Shown here one piece after another: positions 1 through 6,039 of a stretch of DNA of 14,016 nt. The notes beneath the pieces are model-generated. The model was not told the DNA's origin, did not search any database, and saw only the letters and a list, made by a program, of their open reading frames with translations. The translations under genes and the position numbers were made by a program. How positions within the stretch are numbered: position 1 is the first letter of the stretch; each line of letters begins with the position of its first letter. The stretch is from Pseudomonadota bacterium (GTDB lineage: Bacteria > Pseudomonadota > Alphaproteobacteria > Caulobacterales > Caulobacteraceae), in NCBI GenBank assembly GCA_023432855.1, contig JAEZEZ010000033.1:1-14016 (forward strand), read 5' to 3'.

Positions 1-435
1 TGGCAGGGCTGGTCGGCGGCGGACCCGGCGTCGGCGGCGCGGGCGTTCGCGGACTACCGCCGGCTGGCCGGCGAGCGCGACGCGGCGGTGCGGGCGGCCG
101 AGGCCGAACGCGAACTGGCCCGCGACATCGAGGGCTGGTCGCCCGAGCTGCGCGCCGAGATCGCCGCCTTCGCCGGCGCCAGCGGCTTCACGCCCGAGGA
201 GATCGCCGCCGTCGAGGATCCTCGCGCGGTGAAGGTGCTGCACCTGGCCATGCGGGCGGCCCAGGGCCTGGCGGGCTCGGGGCTGGCGGCCCCCGCCGCG
301 CGCGTCCCCGCCTTCACCCAGCCGCCGCCCACCCAGGTCGGCGGCCAGGGCTTCGCCGGCCACCTGCCCAACGACCGCCTGGGCGCGGACGCCTGGATGG
401 CGGCGCGCCGGGCCCAACTTCGCAAGAAAGCATAG
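1..435 (+). CDS. C-terminal part of a phage scaffold-like protein (5' truncated)
   Basis: The reading frame is open from base 1, so the gene starts before the window; 144 residues remain. The visible part is Ala/Arg/Glu-rich and probably helical. It ends in a basic tail (ARRAQLRKKA) preceded by a short DRLGADAWMAAR motif, typical of phage scaffold C-termini that bind coat protein. It stops 6 bases before the major coat gene, the same order as scaffold then coat in P22-like phages. Function is inferred from this position plus composition; there is no catalytic motif. It could instead be another procapsid-associated protein. A GTG at 88 is an internal codon, not a likely start. Confidence 0.6.
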   Translation, partial: WQGWSAADPASAARAFADYRRLAGERDAAVRAAEAERELARDIEGWSPELRAEIAAFAGASGFTPEEIAAVEDPRAVKVLHLAMRAAQGLAGSGLAAPAARVPAFTQPPPTQVGGQGFAGHLPNDRLGADAWMAARRAQLRKKA

Positions 436-441
436 GAAACC

Positions 442-1620
442 ATGGCCAATTCGATCCTCTCCCCCACCGCGGTCACCCGCGAGGCGCTGCGCCTGCTGCA
501 CCAGAAGTGCAACTTCATCGGCGCCATCAACCGCCAGTACGACGACAGCTTCGCCCGCGACGGCGCGCGCATCGGCGACAGCCTGAAGATCCGCCTGCCC
601 AACCAGTACGTGGTGCGCGAGGGCGCCGAGCTGTCGGTGCAGGACACGGCGGAGACCTCCACCACCCTGCAGGTCGCCACCCAGAAGGGCGTCGACATGA
701 ACTTCTCCTCGGCCGAGCTGACGCTCAGCCTGGACGACTTCTCGAGGCGGGTGCTGGAGCCGGCGATCGGCGTGCTGGCCGCGGCCATCGAGGCCGACGC
801 CCTTTCCATGCGCCGCGACGTCTTCCACCAGGTGGACAGCCAGGGCCAGGCCCTGACCTTCGCCAGGCTGCTGGCCGGCCGCAAGAAGCTGGAGGACAGC
901 CTGACGCCGCCGGGGAACCGCTCGGCCCTGCTCAACACCACCGACAACGCCGACCTGGTCGATGCGCTGAAGGGGCTGTTCCACGACGACGACGGCCTGT
1001 CGAAGCAGTACCGCGAGGGCTCCATGGGCCGCACCGCCGGCTTCGACTTCTTCGAGAACACGCACCTGTCGACCCAGGCCCGCGGCGGCGCGAACGGAAA
1101 CTACCTGGTCAACGGCGCCGGCCAGACGGGGGCCTCGATCACCGTCGACGGCGGCTCGGGGGCGATCAACGCGGGCGAGGTCATCACCATCGCCGGCGTC
1201 TTCTCGGTGCATCCGGAGACCAAGGCGCCGACCGGGCGGCTGCAGCAGTTCGTGGTCACCGCCGACTATGCGGGCGGGGCGGGGGCGATCCCCGTCAGCC
1301 CGGCGCTGGTGACGGGCGGCGCGGGCCGCACGGTCTCGGGCTCGCCCGCCGACAACGCCCAGGTGACGGTGTCGGGGACGGCGAACCAGCCGTACGGGCA
1401 GAGCCTGCTGTTCCACGAGGACGCCTTCACCTTCGCCACCGCCGACCTGCACATGCCCAAGGGCGTGGACTGGGCGGCGCGCGAGGTGTTCGACGGCATC
1501 TCGATGCGGGTCGTGCGCCAGTACGACATCAACAACGACAAGTTCCCGTGCCGCATCGACGTCATGTACGGCTTCAAGACCCTGAGGCCCCAGCTCGCCT
1601 GCCGCCTGGCGTGCAACTGA
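442..1620 (+). CDS. P22-type major coat (capsid) protein
   Basis: Codes for 392 residues and forms the icosahedral shell. The sequence resembles the P22 coat protein family (HK97 fold with an inserted domain). It starts MANSILSPTAVTREALRLL and has an early stretch on loading/orientation into the shell (RIGDSLKIRLPNQY). A central beta-rich part (about residues 225-290) contains the family-like phrase GEVITIAGVFSVHPETK followed by RLQQFVVTA. The C-terminus is YGFKTLRPQLACRL. A Shine-Dalgarno-like AGGA lies just before the ATG, 6 bases after the scaffold-like gene, so the two are co-transcribed. Strong GC3 bias supports the frame. Confidence in family is high from several separate motifs and from gene order. 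Confidence 0.9.
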   Translation: MANSILSPTAVTREALRLLHQKCNFIGAINRQYDDSFARDGARIGDSLKIRLPNQYVVREGAELSVQDTAETSTTLQVATQKGVDMNFSSAELTLSLDDFSRRVLEPAIGVLAAAIEADALSMRRDVFHQVDSQGQALTFARLLAGRKKLEDSLTPPGNRSALLNTTDNADLVDALKGLFHDDDGLSKQYREGSMGRTAGFDFFENTHLSTQARGGANGNYLVNGAGQTGASITVDGGSGAINAGEVITIAGVFSVHPETKAPTGRLQQFVVTADYAGGAGAIPVSPALVTGGAGRTVSGSPADNAQVTVSGTANQPYGQSLLFHEDAFTFATADLHMPKGVDWAAREVFDGISMRVVRQYDINNDKFPCRIDVMYGFKTLRPQLACRLACN

Positions 1621-1649
1621 GCCGGCGCCGTCGCAACGCTGCGCCGGGA

Positions 1650-1853
1650 AGAAGAGAACCACGAAAAACACGAAACGGCCCCTGCGGGGCCGGCACGAAC
1701 GGCCGCCGGAGAGGTCGTGGCCGTTGGTAGGGCGACGCGCGCCTGCGCGCGTCATTTCGATCGGCGCTCCGGCCCTGCCGGGAAAGCGTTCGTGTCGCCG
1801 CCCGCAGGGCGGCGTTTCGTGTGGTTCGTGGCTCCCGCCGAAGGCGGTTCTTC
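1650..1853 (+). repeat. Multi-hairpin intergenic repeat, family 1 copy A
   Basis: A roughly 200-base element made of nested palindromes. The outer arms are GAACCACG..CACGAAAC at 1656-1675 and the matching GTTTCGTG..TTCGTGG near 1814-1830. The inner arms are CACGAACG (1694-1701) and CGTTCGTG (1787-1794). Hairpins inside are GGCCCC-TGC-GGGGCC on the left, GACGCGCG-CCTG-CGCGCGTC in the centre (1734-1753), CGCCGCCC-GCA-GGGCGGCG on the right and CCGCC-GAA-GGCGG at the end. Two more copies lie at 5472-5673 and 5737-5937. It has no open reading frame of its own. It sits in the 425-base gap between coat and adaptor genes. Confidence 0.9.
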
Positions 1854-1874
1854 GACCCCGTCCAGACCCTCATC

Positions 1875-2013
1875 CGTCATCCCCGGACTTGTTCCGGGGA
1901 TCCATCCGTCCGTCGCAGAGCGGGTCGGGGGCTGCCCCTGCGGGGGCCGCTTCGCCGCAACGCGCTCAGCCTCGCCCCCGCCATGGGTCCCCGGAACAAG
2001 TCCGGGGATGACG
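1875..2013. repeat. Inverted pair of CCCCGGAC-type palindromes
   Basis: Two copies of a palindrome with core CCCCGGACTTGTTCCGGGG face each other at about 1875-1902 and 1986-2013, and each can fold on itself. The 80 bases between them hold a further GC hairpin (GCCCC-TGC-GGGGGC). This core is a familiar interspersed repeat in alphaproteobacterial genomes (my recollection, not searched). A single copy with a CTC variant lies at 5696-5730, also directly downstream of a family 1 element, so the two repeats travel together here. The right copy ends about 30 bases before the ATG of the adaptor gene. Confidence 0.85.
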
Positions 2014-2045
2014 GGCGGGGGAGGGAGAAATCACAAGGACACCCG

Positions 2046-2663
2046 ATGCCCCTTTCCACCTATGCAGACCTGAAGGCCGCGATCGGGGCCTGGAGTTTCA
2101 ACCGGGCGGACCTGCCGGCGGCCGAGCTGGTGGCGCTGGGCGAGGCGCGGCTGAACCGGGACCTGCGGCTGCGCGCCATGGAGCGCGAGGCCCAGCTTTC
2201 GGGCGAGGCCGGCTGGCGGCTCATCGCCCTGCCGGACGACTTCATGGCCCCCGTGGCCCTGTGGCGGATCACGCCGGCGGGGCGCGAGCGGCTGACGCCG
2301 GCGCGGGCCGACCTGACGCCCGCCGAGACGCCGGGCGCCCCCCGGCGCTGGGCCGTCGACGGCGAGGCCGCGGCGCTCGACCGGCCGCTGGCCGAGGCCG
2401 GCCAGTTCGTGCTGCGCTACATCGGCCGGCTCCAGCTGTCGGCCCAGGCGCCCGCCAACTGGCTGCTGTCGCGCCACCCCGACGCCTACCTGTCCGCCTG
2501 CCTCGTGGAGGCGGCCCTGTGGGCCCAGGACGACGACCAGGCGGTGCGCTGGCAGGCCCGCTACGAGGCCTGCGTCCAGTCCGTCCGCCACGCCGAAACC
2601 GCCAGCCGCCGCATCCCCCTCAGACCCGAACCCGCCGCCTGCGATGGCGGGTGGATACGTTAG
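2046..2663 (+). CDS. Phage head-tail adaptor (P22 gp4 / SU10 adaptor-like)
   Basis: Codes for 205 residues. The N-terminus, MPLSTYADLKAAIGAWSF, is followed by LVALGEARLNRDLRLRAME, a pattern typical of the adaptor that docks under the portal in short-tailed and SU10-like phages. LPDDFMAPVALWR and a helical C-terminal half with AAWLLS/YLSACLVEAALWAQDD-type residues fit the same family. The frame is open further upstream to 1821, but that stretch is palindromic repeat, so the ATG at 2046 is chosen; it has AAGGA 6 bases before it. Its place after coat and before the tail genes fits P22 order. The last about 15 residues (RIPLRPEPAACDGGWIR) look less conserved. Confidence 0.8.
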   Translation: MPLSTYADLKAAIGAWSFNRADLPAAELVALGEARLNRDLRLRAMEREAQLSGEAGWRLIALPDDFMAPVALWRITPAGRERLTPARADLTPAETPGAPRRWAVDGEAAALDRPLAEAGQFVLRYIGRLQLSAQAPANWLLSRHPDAYLSACLVEAALWAQDDDQAVRWQARYEACVQSVRHAETASRRIPLRPEPAACDGGWIR

Positions 2664-2671
2664 GAAATCTC

Positions 2672-3454
2672 ATGTCTGAACGTTCGATAGGCTCCGTTGC
2701 CGGAGCCCGCACCGCCACTGAAGTCGTCTTCGTTGACCCCGCAACAGGCGAGCCTGGATTCCCGGCAGGGGCAGGCAGCACTGCGCGAGAGGTCCAAGGG
2801 AACACCGCATCCAACGCCGCTGATGTTGGAAAGCCTGTAAAGGCGGGCGGTGTGTACCAAGGCACAGACCCCGCAGGCCTTGTGCCGGGGCAGAGGGGCG
2901 ATCTCACACTCGACGCAAACTTCAATTTGCGGACGAAGCTCGTCGGGAACGCTGTAGCTGCTGTCGACGGTGCCTCCAACGGGCTCACGTTCGTTTCCGG
3001 GCACAACTCGAACGGAACAAGCGATTCTGGTCGCCCGCTCGGGGTCGGGGCGTTTGTATTCAATGGGACTTCTTGGGATCGGAGTCGCGGCGACGCGAAC
3101 GGAACGGTTGTAACTCCGCATGCGCTTGCCGCTTCGAGGTGGTCTTACGCTGGCGTCTCCGGAGGCATCACGACGACCAGCGATGTGACCCTCATCGCAG
3201 CGGGCGGGACGTCTGTTCGCAACTACCTTTCCGCGCTTCAGTATATCAACACCTCCGCCGTCGCGTCTGAGATCGTCGTGAAAGAGGGAAGCACGGTCCT
3301 GTGGCGGGGGTACGCACCGGCAGCAATGACCCAAGCTGAGAAAATAATGTTTGAGGTCCCGCTACGGGCAGCCCCCAATACACCTCTCACCGTCGCGTTG
3401 CTTACGACTGCAACGGCAACGATTGTTTCTGCTCAGGGTTTCCGAGGCGTCTAA
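2672..3454 (+). CDS. Phage virion structural protein, unassigned (decoration/fibre-like)
   Basis: Codes for 260 residues; ATG at 2672 with AGGAAA upstream, 8 bases after the adaptor stop, so translation is coupled to the structural operon. Contains LVPGQRGDLTLDANFNL (near residue 70) and FNGTSWDRSRGDANG (near 130). The C-terminal half has a beta-type segment SDVTLIAAGG...RNYLSALQYIN, then EIVVKEGSTVLWRGYA. I recall this combination from proteins annotated as phage virion structural proteins in many tailed phages; the precise role is unknown. No signal peptide or membrane segment. GC is visibly lower and codons less biased than in the coat and adaptor genes, which suggests recent exchange. Its last 53 bases overlap the 3' end of the opposing acyltransferase gene. 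Confidence 0.65.
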   Translation: MSERSIGSVAGARTATEVVFVDPATGEPGFPAGAGSTAREVQGNTASNAADVGKPVKAGGVYQGTDPAGLVPGQRGDLTLDANFNLRTKLVGNAVAAVDGASNGLTFVSGHNSNGTSDSGRPLGVGAFVFNGTSWDRSRGDANGTVVTPHALAASRWSYAGVSGGITTTSDVTLIAAGGTSVRNYLSALQYINTSAVASEIVVKEGSTVLWRGYAPAAMTQAEKIMFEVPLRAAPNTPLTVALLTTATATIVSAQGFRGV

Positions 3455-4439
3455 GCAAATGATCTAAAGGGCGTTCGATAGCGAGATACAGCAAATGGCC
3501 GACAACGACGCAGATCAGGACACTTAGCGCCATCGCCATCAAGCCATGCGGAAGCACTTTGCCTAAGCCGGCTAAGACCAGCGGGTGGATCAGATAAAGC
3601 GAGTAGGAACTGTTCCCTAACTCGACGCCGAAACGAGGGACAACGAGAGTTCTCGATCGTTCCCACAGAACGACGCCGGCGACCAAGAGCGCGCCAGGTA
3701 TTCCCCAGAAGACCACGCGAGTTAGCTCGTTGACGTCCAGGCCTGAGACGACAACTGCGCCGACGGCCCCCAGTGCAAACGCAGCGGCACCCCAGCCCTG
3801 GGACGCCAGCCGCCATCTGCTAACTGCCCATCCGATCAGGCAACCAGCCAAGAACTCGAGCATCATCACGCTTGTGTAGGTTTCGAAAGCGATGCCGCCT
3901 TCGAAGGTAAAGCCAGCGATGACGCAAAGAAGTAGGGTAACTGAGATCGCTAGAATCCGCGTGGGTACTGGCAAGAAGAGCGCGATGGCAAACAAGAGGT
4001 AGAACCACATCTCCATGTTTAAGGACCAGCCGACGAATACGACGGGGTGATGTGATCCTGTCAGCGGGTTGGATGCCGGCAGGAATAGAAACGATGCGAG
4101 AGTGTGCCCGACGTCCAATTTATTGGAGCCAAAGGCCCAAGGGATGAGGACGAGGAGGCCGACCATGCACAGCGTTACTAGCCAGTACATGGGTACAATT
4201 CTGCGGAGACGGTTCCAGGCGAATGACCGCGCTGATGCCATCCCACGTGGAAGGTCCAGGGAAGTGTGGACCATTATAAAACCTGAGATGACAAAGAAGA
4301 TGTCCACGCCCATCTGCCCCCAAGCAGCGGTCGTACCGCCCACAGTAATCGCGGCATGAAAGATCACTACGATTAGGGCGGCTATCGCGCGCAACAGCTG
4401 AATACTGCTGATTTTCAGCCGAGGCGTCTCAATCGTCAT
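3402..4439 (-). CDS. Integral-membrane acyltransferase family 3 (O-acetylase-like)
   Basis: Codes for 345 residues with about ten hydrophobic segments. Family marks: R17 and H28 in the first helix (R-x10-H), GVDIFFVISGF (44-54), RRIVPMYW (79-86), W138-S-L-N-M-E143-x-W-F-Y and a late SLYLIHPLVL. Family 3 enzymes move acyl groups, usually acetyl, across the membrane to surface sugars; phage members O-acetylate O-antigen and change phage receptor specificity. It runs against all surrounding virion genes, has lower GC and relaxed codon use, and lacks a strong Shine-Dalgarno. A weak promoter-like pair (CTGACA, 17 bases, GTAGAA on the minus strand) lies at 4504-4532. Two small membrane-protein genes precede it on the same strand. 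The sugar substrate cannot be told from sequence. Confidence 0.9.
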   Translation of the reverse strand: MTIETPRLKISSIQLLRAIAALIVVIFHAAITVGGTTAAWGQMGVDIFFVISGFIMVHTSLDLPRGMASARSFAWNRLRRIVPMYWLVTLCMVGLLVLIPWAFGSNKLDVGHTLASFLFLPASNPLTGSHHPVVFVGWSLNMEMWFYLLFAIALFLPVPTRILAISVTLLLCVIAGFTFEGGIAFETYTSVMMLEFLAGCLIGWAVSRWRLASQGWGAAAFALGAVGAVVVSGLDVNELTRVVFWGIPGALLVAGVVLWERSRTLVVPRFGVELGNSSYSLYLIHPLVLAGLGKVLPHGLMAMALSVLICVVVGHLLYLAIERPLDHLLRRLGNPEQKQSLPLQS

Positions 4440-4577
4440 TTCTGCTGTGGGTCCAGGCGGGGGGATGAGACGGGCTTGAGTCAGAGCACGTCGAGCGTTG
4501 GCCTTCTACGGCGTTTGCACCGCTCCTGTCAGCCTTGGCTGTGGAGTCACGGCAGCGACCGTGAGGATACTCGGCTA

Positions 4578-4748
4578 CTAGAGCTCGTCAGTCGGAGCGA
4601 CTTTCTTGGCGCGTAAGGCAGGCGCGGTCGGAGCCGCGCGGGTAGAGGTGCGGCGCTTCTGGCGTTTCCACGCCTGAACGGCGTTCGGCAGAAAAATGAG
4701 GCCGGCGGCGAGTGTGGCACCTACGACCAGGATGGCGAGCTCAAGCAT
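4578..4748 (-). CDS. Small single-span membrane protein, 56 aa
   Basis: Starts ATG at 4748 and ends TAG at 4578. Residues 4-22 are a hydrophobic span (LAILVVGATLAAGLIFLP region), followed by a strongly basic stretch WKRQKRR at 27-33, which predicts an N-out/C-in orientation, then an Ala/Pro/Lys tail ending APTDEL. The first 27 residues align without gaps to the 33-residue protein at 4845-4946: shared residues are M1 L2 E3 L4 I6 L7 G10 L20 P21 Q25 A26. It lies 138 bases upstream of the acyltransferase on the same strand. No clear Shine-Dalgarno is seen. I do not recognise the family. The conserved pattern despite different codons supports a real gene. Confidence 0.6.
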   Translation of the reverse strand: MLELAILVVGATLAAGLIFLPNAVQAWKRQKRRTSTRAAPTAPALRAKKVAPTDEL

Positions 4749-4844
4749 TTGAAGAATCTATGCACGGCCGACACTCAAAAACCAGCGTTCTGCGATTGCA
4801 GTTCGCTTTAGCGCCTTGTGTTGGTTGTGCTTTGGTCCGGGCGC

Positions 4845-4946
4845 TCAGGAGGGCGGGCGGCGGCGTTCGGCCTGCTGCATGGCGGGCAGGTAGACGAACA
4901 GCGATCCGATCGCCACGCCCATGGCCAGGATGGTCAGTTCGAGCAT
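4845..4946 (-). CDS. Very small single-span membrane protein, 33 aa, paralogue of the 56 aa protein
   Basis: Starts ATG at 4946 and ends TGA at 4845. A GAAGGA ribosome site lies 9 bases upstream on the minus strand. It begins MLELTILAMGVAIG, has one hydrophobic span (about 4-21) ending in LP, and finishes with a basic tail QQAERRRPPS. It aligns over its first 27 residues with the small protein at 4578-4748. At shared positions the codons often differ (Leu CTC/CTT, Glu GAA/GAG, Leu CTG/CTC), the mark of selection on protein rather than a recent DNA copy. It is the first gene of the minus-strand cassette and is divergent from the tail gene at 5027 across 80 bases. Function unknown; a membrane-peptide effector is plausible. 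Confidence 0.6.
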   Translation of the reverse strand: MLELTILAMGVAIGSLFVYLPAMQQAERRRPPS

Positions 4947-5026
4947 TCGACAGCGTCCTTCCGTTCGAACGCGCCCCTCGACCTGAGAGCGCGCGGCGGG
5001 GCGAAAGGTTCACCGGGGAGACGACG

Positions 5027-5425
5027 ATGGCGCGACACCTGATCGAGGGCGAGGTGCTGGCGGTGGCCGTGGACGGCGCGCCGGTGGGGATCCGCCGGCG
5101 GCTGAACCTGGCGGCCGGCGCCGGGGTGACCCTGGCGGGGTCCGACAATCCGGGCGAGGGCCGCATCGACGTGACCGTCTCCGCCGCCGGCGGGGGCGCG
5201 GGCGTGGCCTCGTTCAACGGCCGTGACGGGGCGGTGACCCTTCAGGCCGCGGACGTGGAGGGCGCGCTCGACGGCGTGGGCTTCGGCGCCTCGGAGGTGC
5301 GCGTCGGCGGGACGCGGGTGCTCGGCCCCCGCCAGCCCGACATCCCCGACGCCACCGGCGCCGACGCGGTGACAAGGTTCAACGCCCTGCTGGCCGCCCT
5401 GAGGGCGCACGGGCTGATCGGGTAG
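5027..5425 (+). CDS. Short tail-fibre-associated protein
   Basis: Codes for 132 residues. The frame is open upstream to 4712, but that region overlaps the opposing small genes; the ATG at 5027 is chosen because GGGGAG lies 6 bases before it. The N-terminal half (GIRRRLNLAAGAGVTLAG, then GRIDVTVSAAGG) and the middle motif ASFNGRDGAVTLQAADV are typical of tail-fibre modules. The C-terminus ADAVTRFNALLAALRAHGLIG is a helix commonly seen at the end of small phage tail proteins. GC returns here to the high level of the core virion genes, marking the right edge of the lower-GC insert. Role in fibre attachment or trimerisation is inferred; no enzymatic motif. Confidence 0.65.
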   Translation: MARHLIEGEVLAVAVDGAPVGIRRRLNLAAGAGVTLAGSDNPGEGRIDVTVSAAGGGAGVASFNGRDGAVTLQAADVEGALDGVGFGASEVRVGGTRVLGPRQPDIPDATGADAVTRFNALLAALRAHGLIG

Positions 5426-5471
5426 GGGGGTGCTCTCTCGTCATCGGAGCTGGGCGGCGACCGCTTCGGGG

Positions 5472-5673
5472 AAGGAAGAGGAGCCACGAAAAACACGAAA
5501 CGGCCCCTGCGGGGCCGGCACGAACGTACGCCGGCCAGGTGGGCGGCTGGTTATATCGACGCGCCGTGGGCGCGTCAGTCCAATTGGCCCTCCGGCCTTA
5601 TCAGGAAAGCGTTCGTGTCGCCGCCCACAGGGCGGCGTTTCGTGTGGTTCGTGGCTCCCGCCGAAGGCGGCTC
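5472..5673 (+). repeat. Multi-hairpin intergenic repeat, family 1 copy B
   Basis: Same architecture as the copy at 1650: outer CCACGAA/TTCGTGG arms, left hairpin GGCCCC-TGC-GGGGCC, right hairpin CGCCGCCC-ACA-GGGCGGCG, terminal CCGCC-GAA-GGCGG. The central hairpin is GACGCGCC-GTG-GGCGCGTC (5558-5576). Compared with the first copy, the closing pair of the central stem has changed from G-C to C-G on both sides, so pairing is kept. It belongs to the 614-base gap between the genes at 5027 and 6040, which holds only repeats. The similarity to the first copy continues past its end into the CCCCGGAC palindrome. Confidence 0.9.
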
Positions 5674-5695
5674 TTCTGCCCCGTTCAGACCCACA

Positions 5696-5730
5696 TCCGT
5701 GATCCCCGGACTCGTTCCGGGGATGACGGG
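5696..5730. repeat. Single CCCCGGAC-type palindrome
   Basis: Core CCCCGGAC-TC-GTTCCGGGG flanked by ATCCGTGAT on the left and ATGACGGG on the right. The flanks are themselves near-complementary, so the whole 35 bases can form one hairpin. It matches each arm of the inverted pair at 1875-2013. It lies between copies B and C of the family 1 repeat. Confidence 0.85.
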
Positions 5731-5736
5731 CGGAAG

Positions 5737-5937
5737 GAAGAAGAGAACCACGAAAAGCACGAAACGGCCCCTGCGGGGCCGGCACGAACGTTCGCCGGCC
5801 AGGTCGGGATCGCTGGTCTGTCGACGCGCCTCGGGCGCGTCAGTTCATTCGGAGCCCGCGTATCGGACCAGCGTTCGTGTCGCCGCCCACAGGGCGGCGT
5901 TTCGTGTGGTTCGTGGCTCCCGCCGAAGGCGGCTTGC
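5737..5937 (+). repeat. Multi-hairpin intergenic repeat, family 1 copy C
   Basis: Third copy, in direct orientation, with its arm start 264 bases after that of copy B. Central hairpin GACGCGCC-TCG-GGCGCGTC (5823-5841). This copy has an additional pair of complementary 8-mers, CGCTGGTC (5811-5818) and GACCAGCG (5866-5873), that extends the central stem; the other copies differ there. The outer arms and the left and right hairpins are nearly identical to those of the other copies. It is directly followed by the family 2 fragment. Confidence 0.9.
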
Positions 5938-5940
5938 TTC

Positions 5941-6019
5941 CATTCCTCTCCACCTCCGGCGTGGACCTGCGCGCTGACGCGCTCCGGCACGCCGGTCCGT
6001 CCTCCTCATCCGAGGAGGA
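5941..6019 (+). repeat. Intergenic repeat family 2, half copy D
   Basis: Contains CCGGCGTG (5956-5963) and CACGCCGG (5988-5995) as outer stem, inner GCGCG-CTGA-CGCGC (5969-5982), then CCTCCTC-ATCC-GAGGAGG. It matches the right half of the longer element at 8561-8776. The inner stem bases differ from that copy yet still pair. It ends about 20 bases before the ATG of the tail fibre; AAAGGA in the remaining leader is the ribosome site. Confidence 0.8.
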
Positions 6020-6039
6020 AACACAAAGGAAATCCACAC

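Noticed and set aside
54..1061. Long minus-strand frame over the scaffold-like and coat genes
   Set aside because: Low-complexity Ser/Arg/Ala product with no motif, lying opposite a well-supported coat gene; a shadow caused by very high GC.
1717..2073. Small plus- and minus-strand frames inside the first repeat cluster
   Set aside because: They are translations of palindromes (for example PDLFRG / PEQVRG products on both strands) and recur with the repeats; no ribosome site or protein-level conservation.
4069..4359. Plus-strand frame inside the acyltransferase gene
   Set aside because: Antisense to conserved membrane segments and motifs of the acyltransferase; no ribosome site and no recognisable features.
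4712..5026. Upstream extension of the fibre-associated gene to 4712
   Set aside because: The extension lies opposite the two small membrane-protein genes, has Arg-rich featureless product, and the ATG at 5027 has a proper ribosome site.
5472..5937. Tandem repeats considered as a CRISPR array
   Set aside because: Units are about 200 bases, only two in tandem, with no short regular repeat-spacer pattern and no cas genes.
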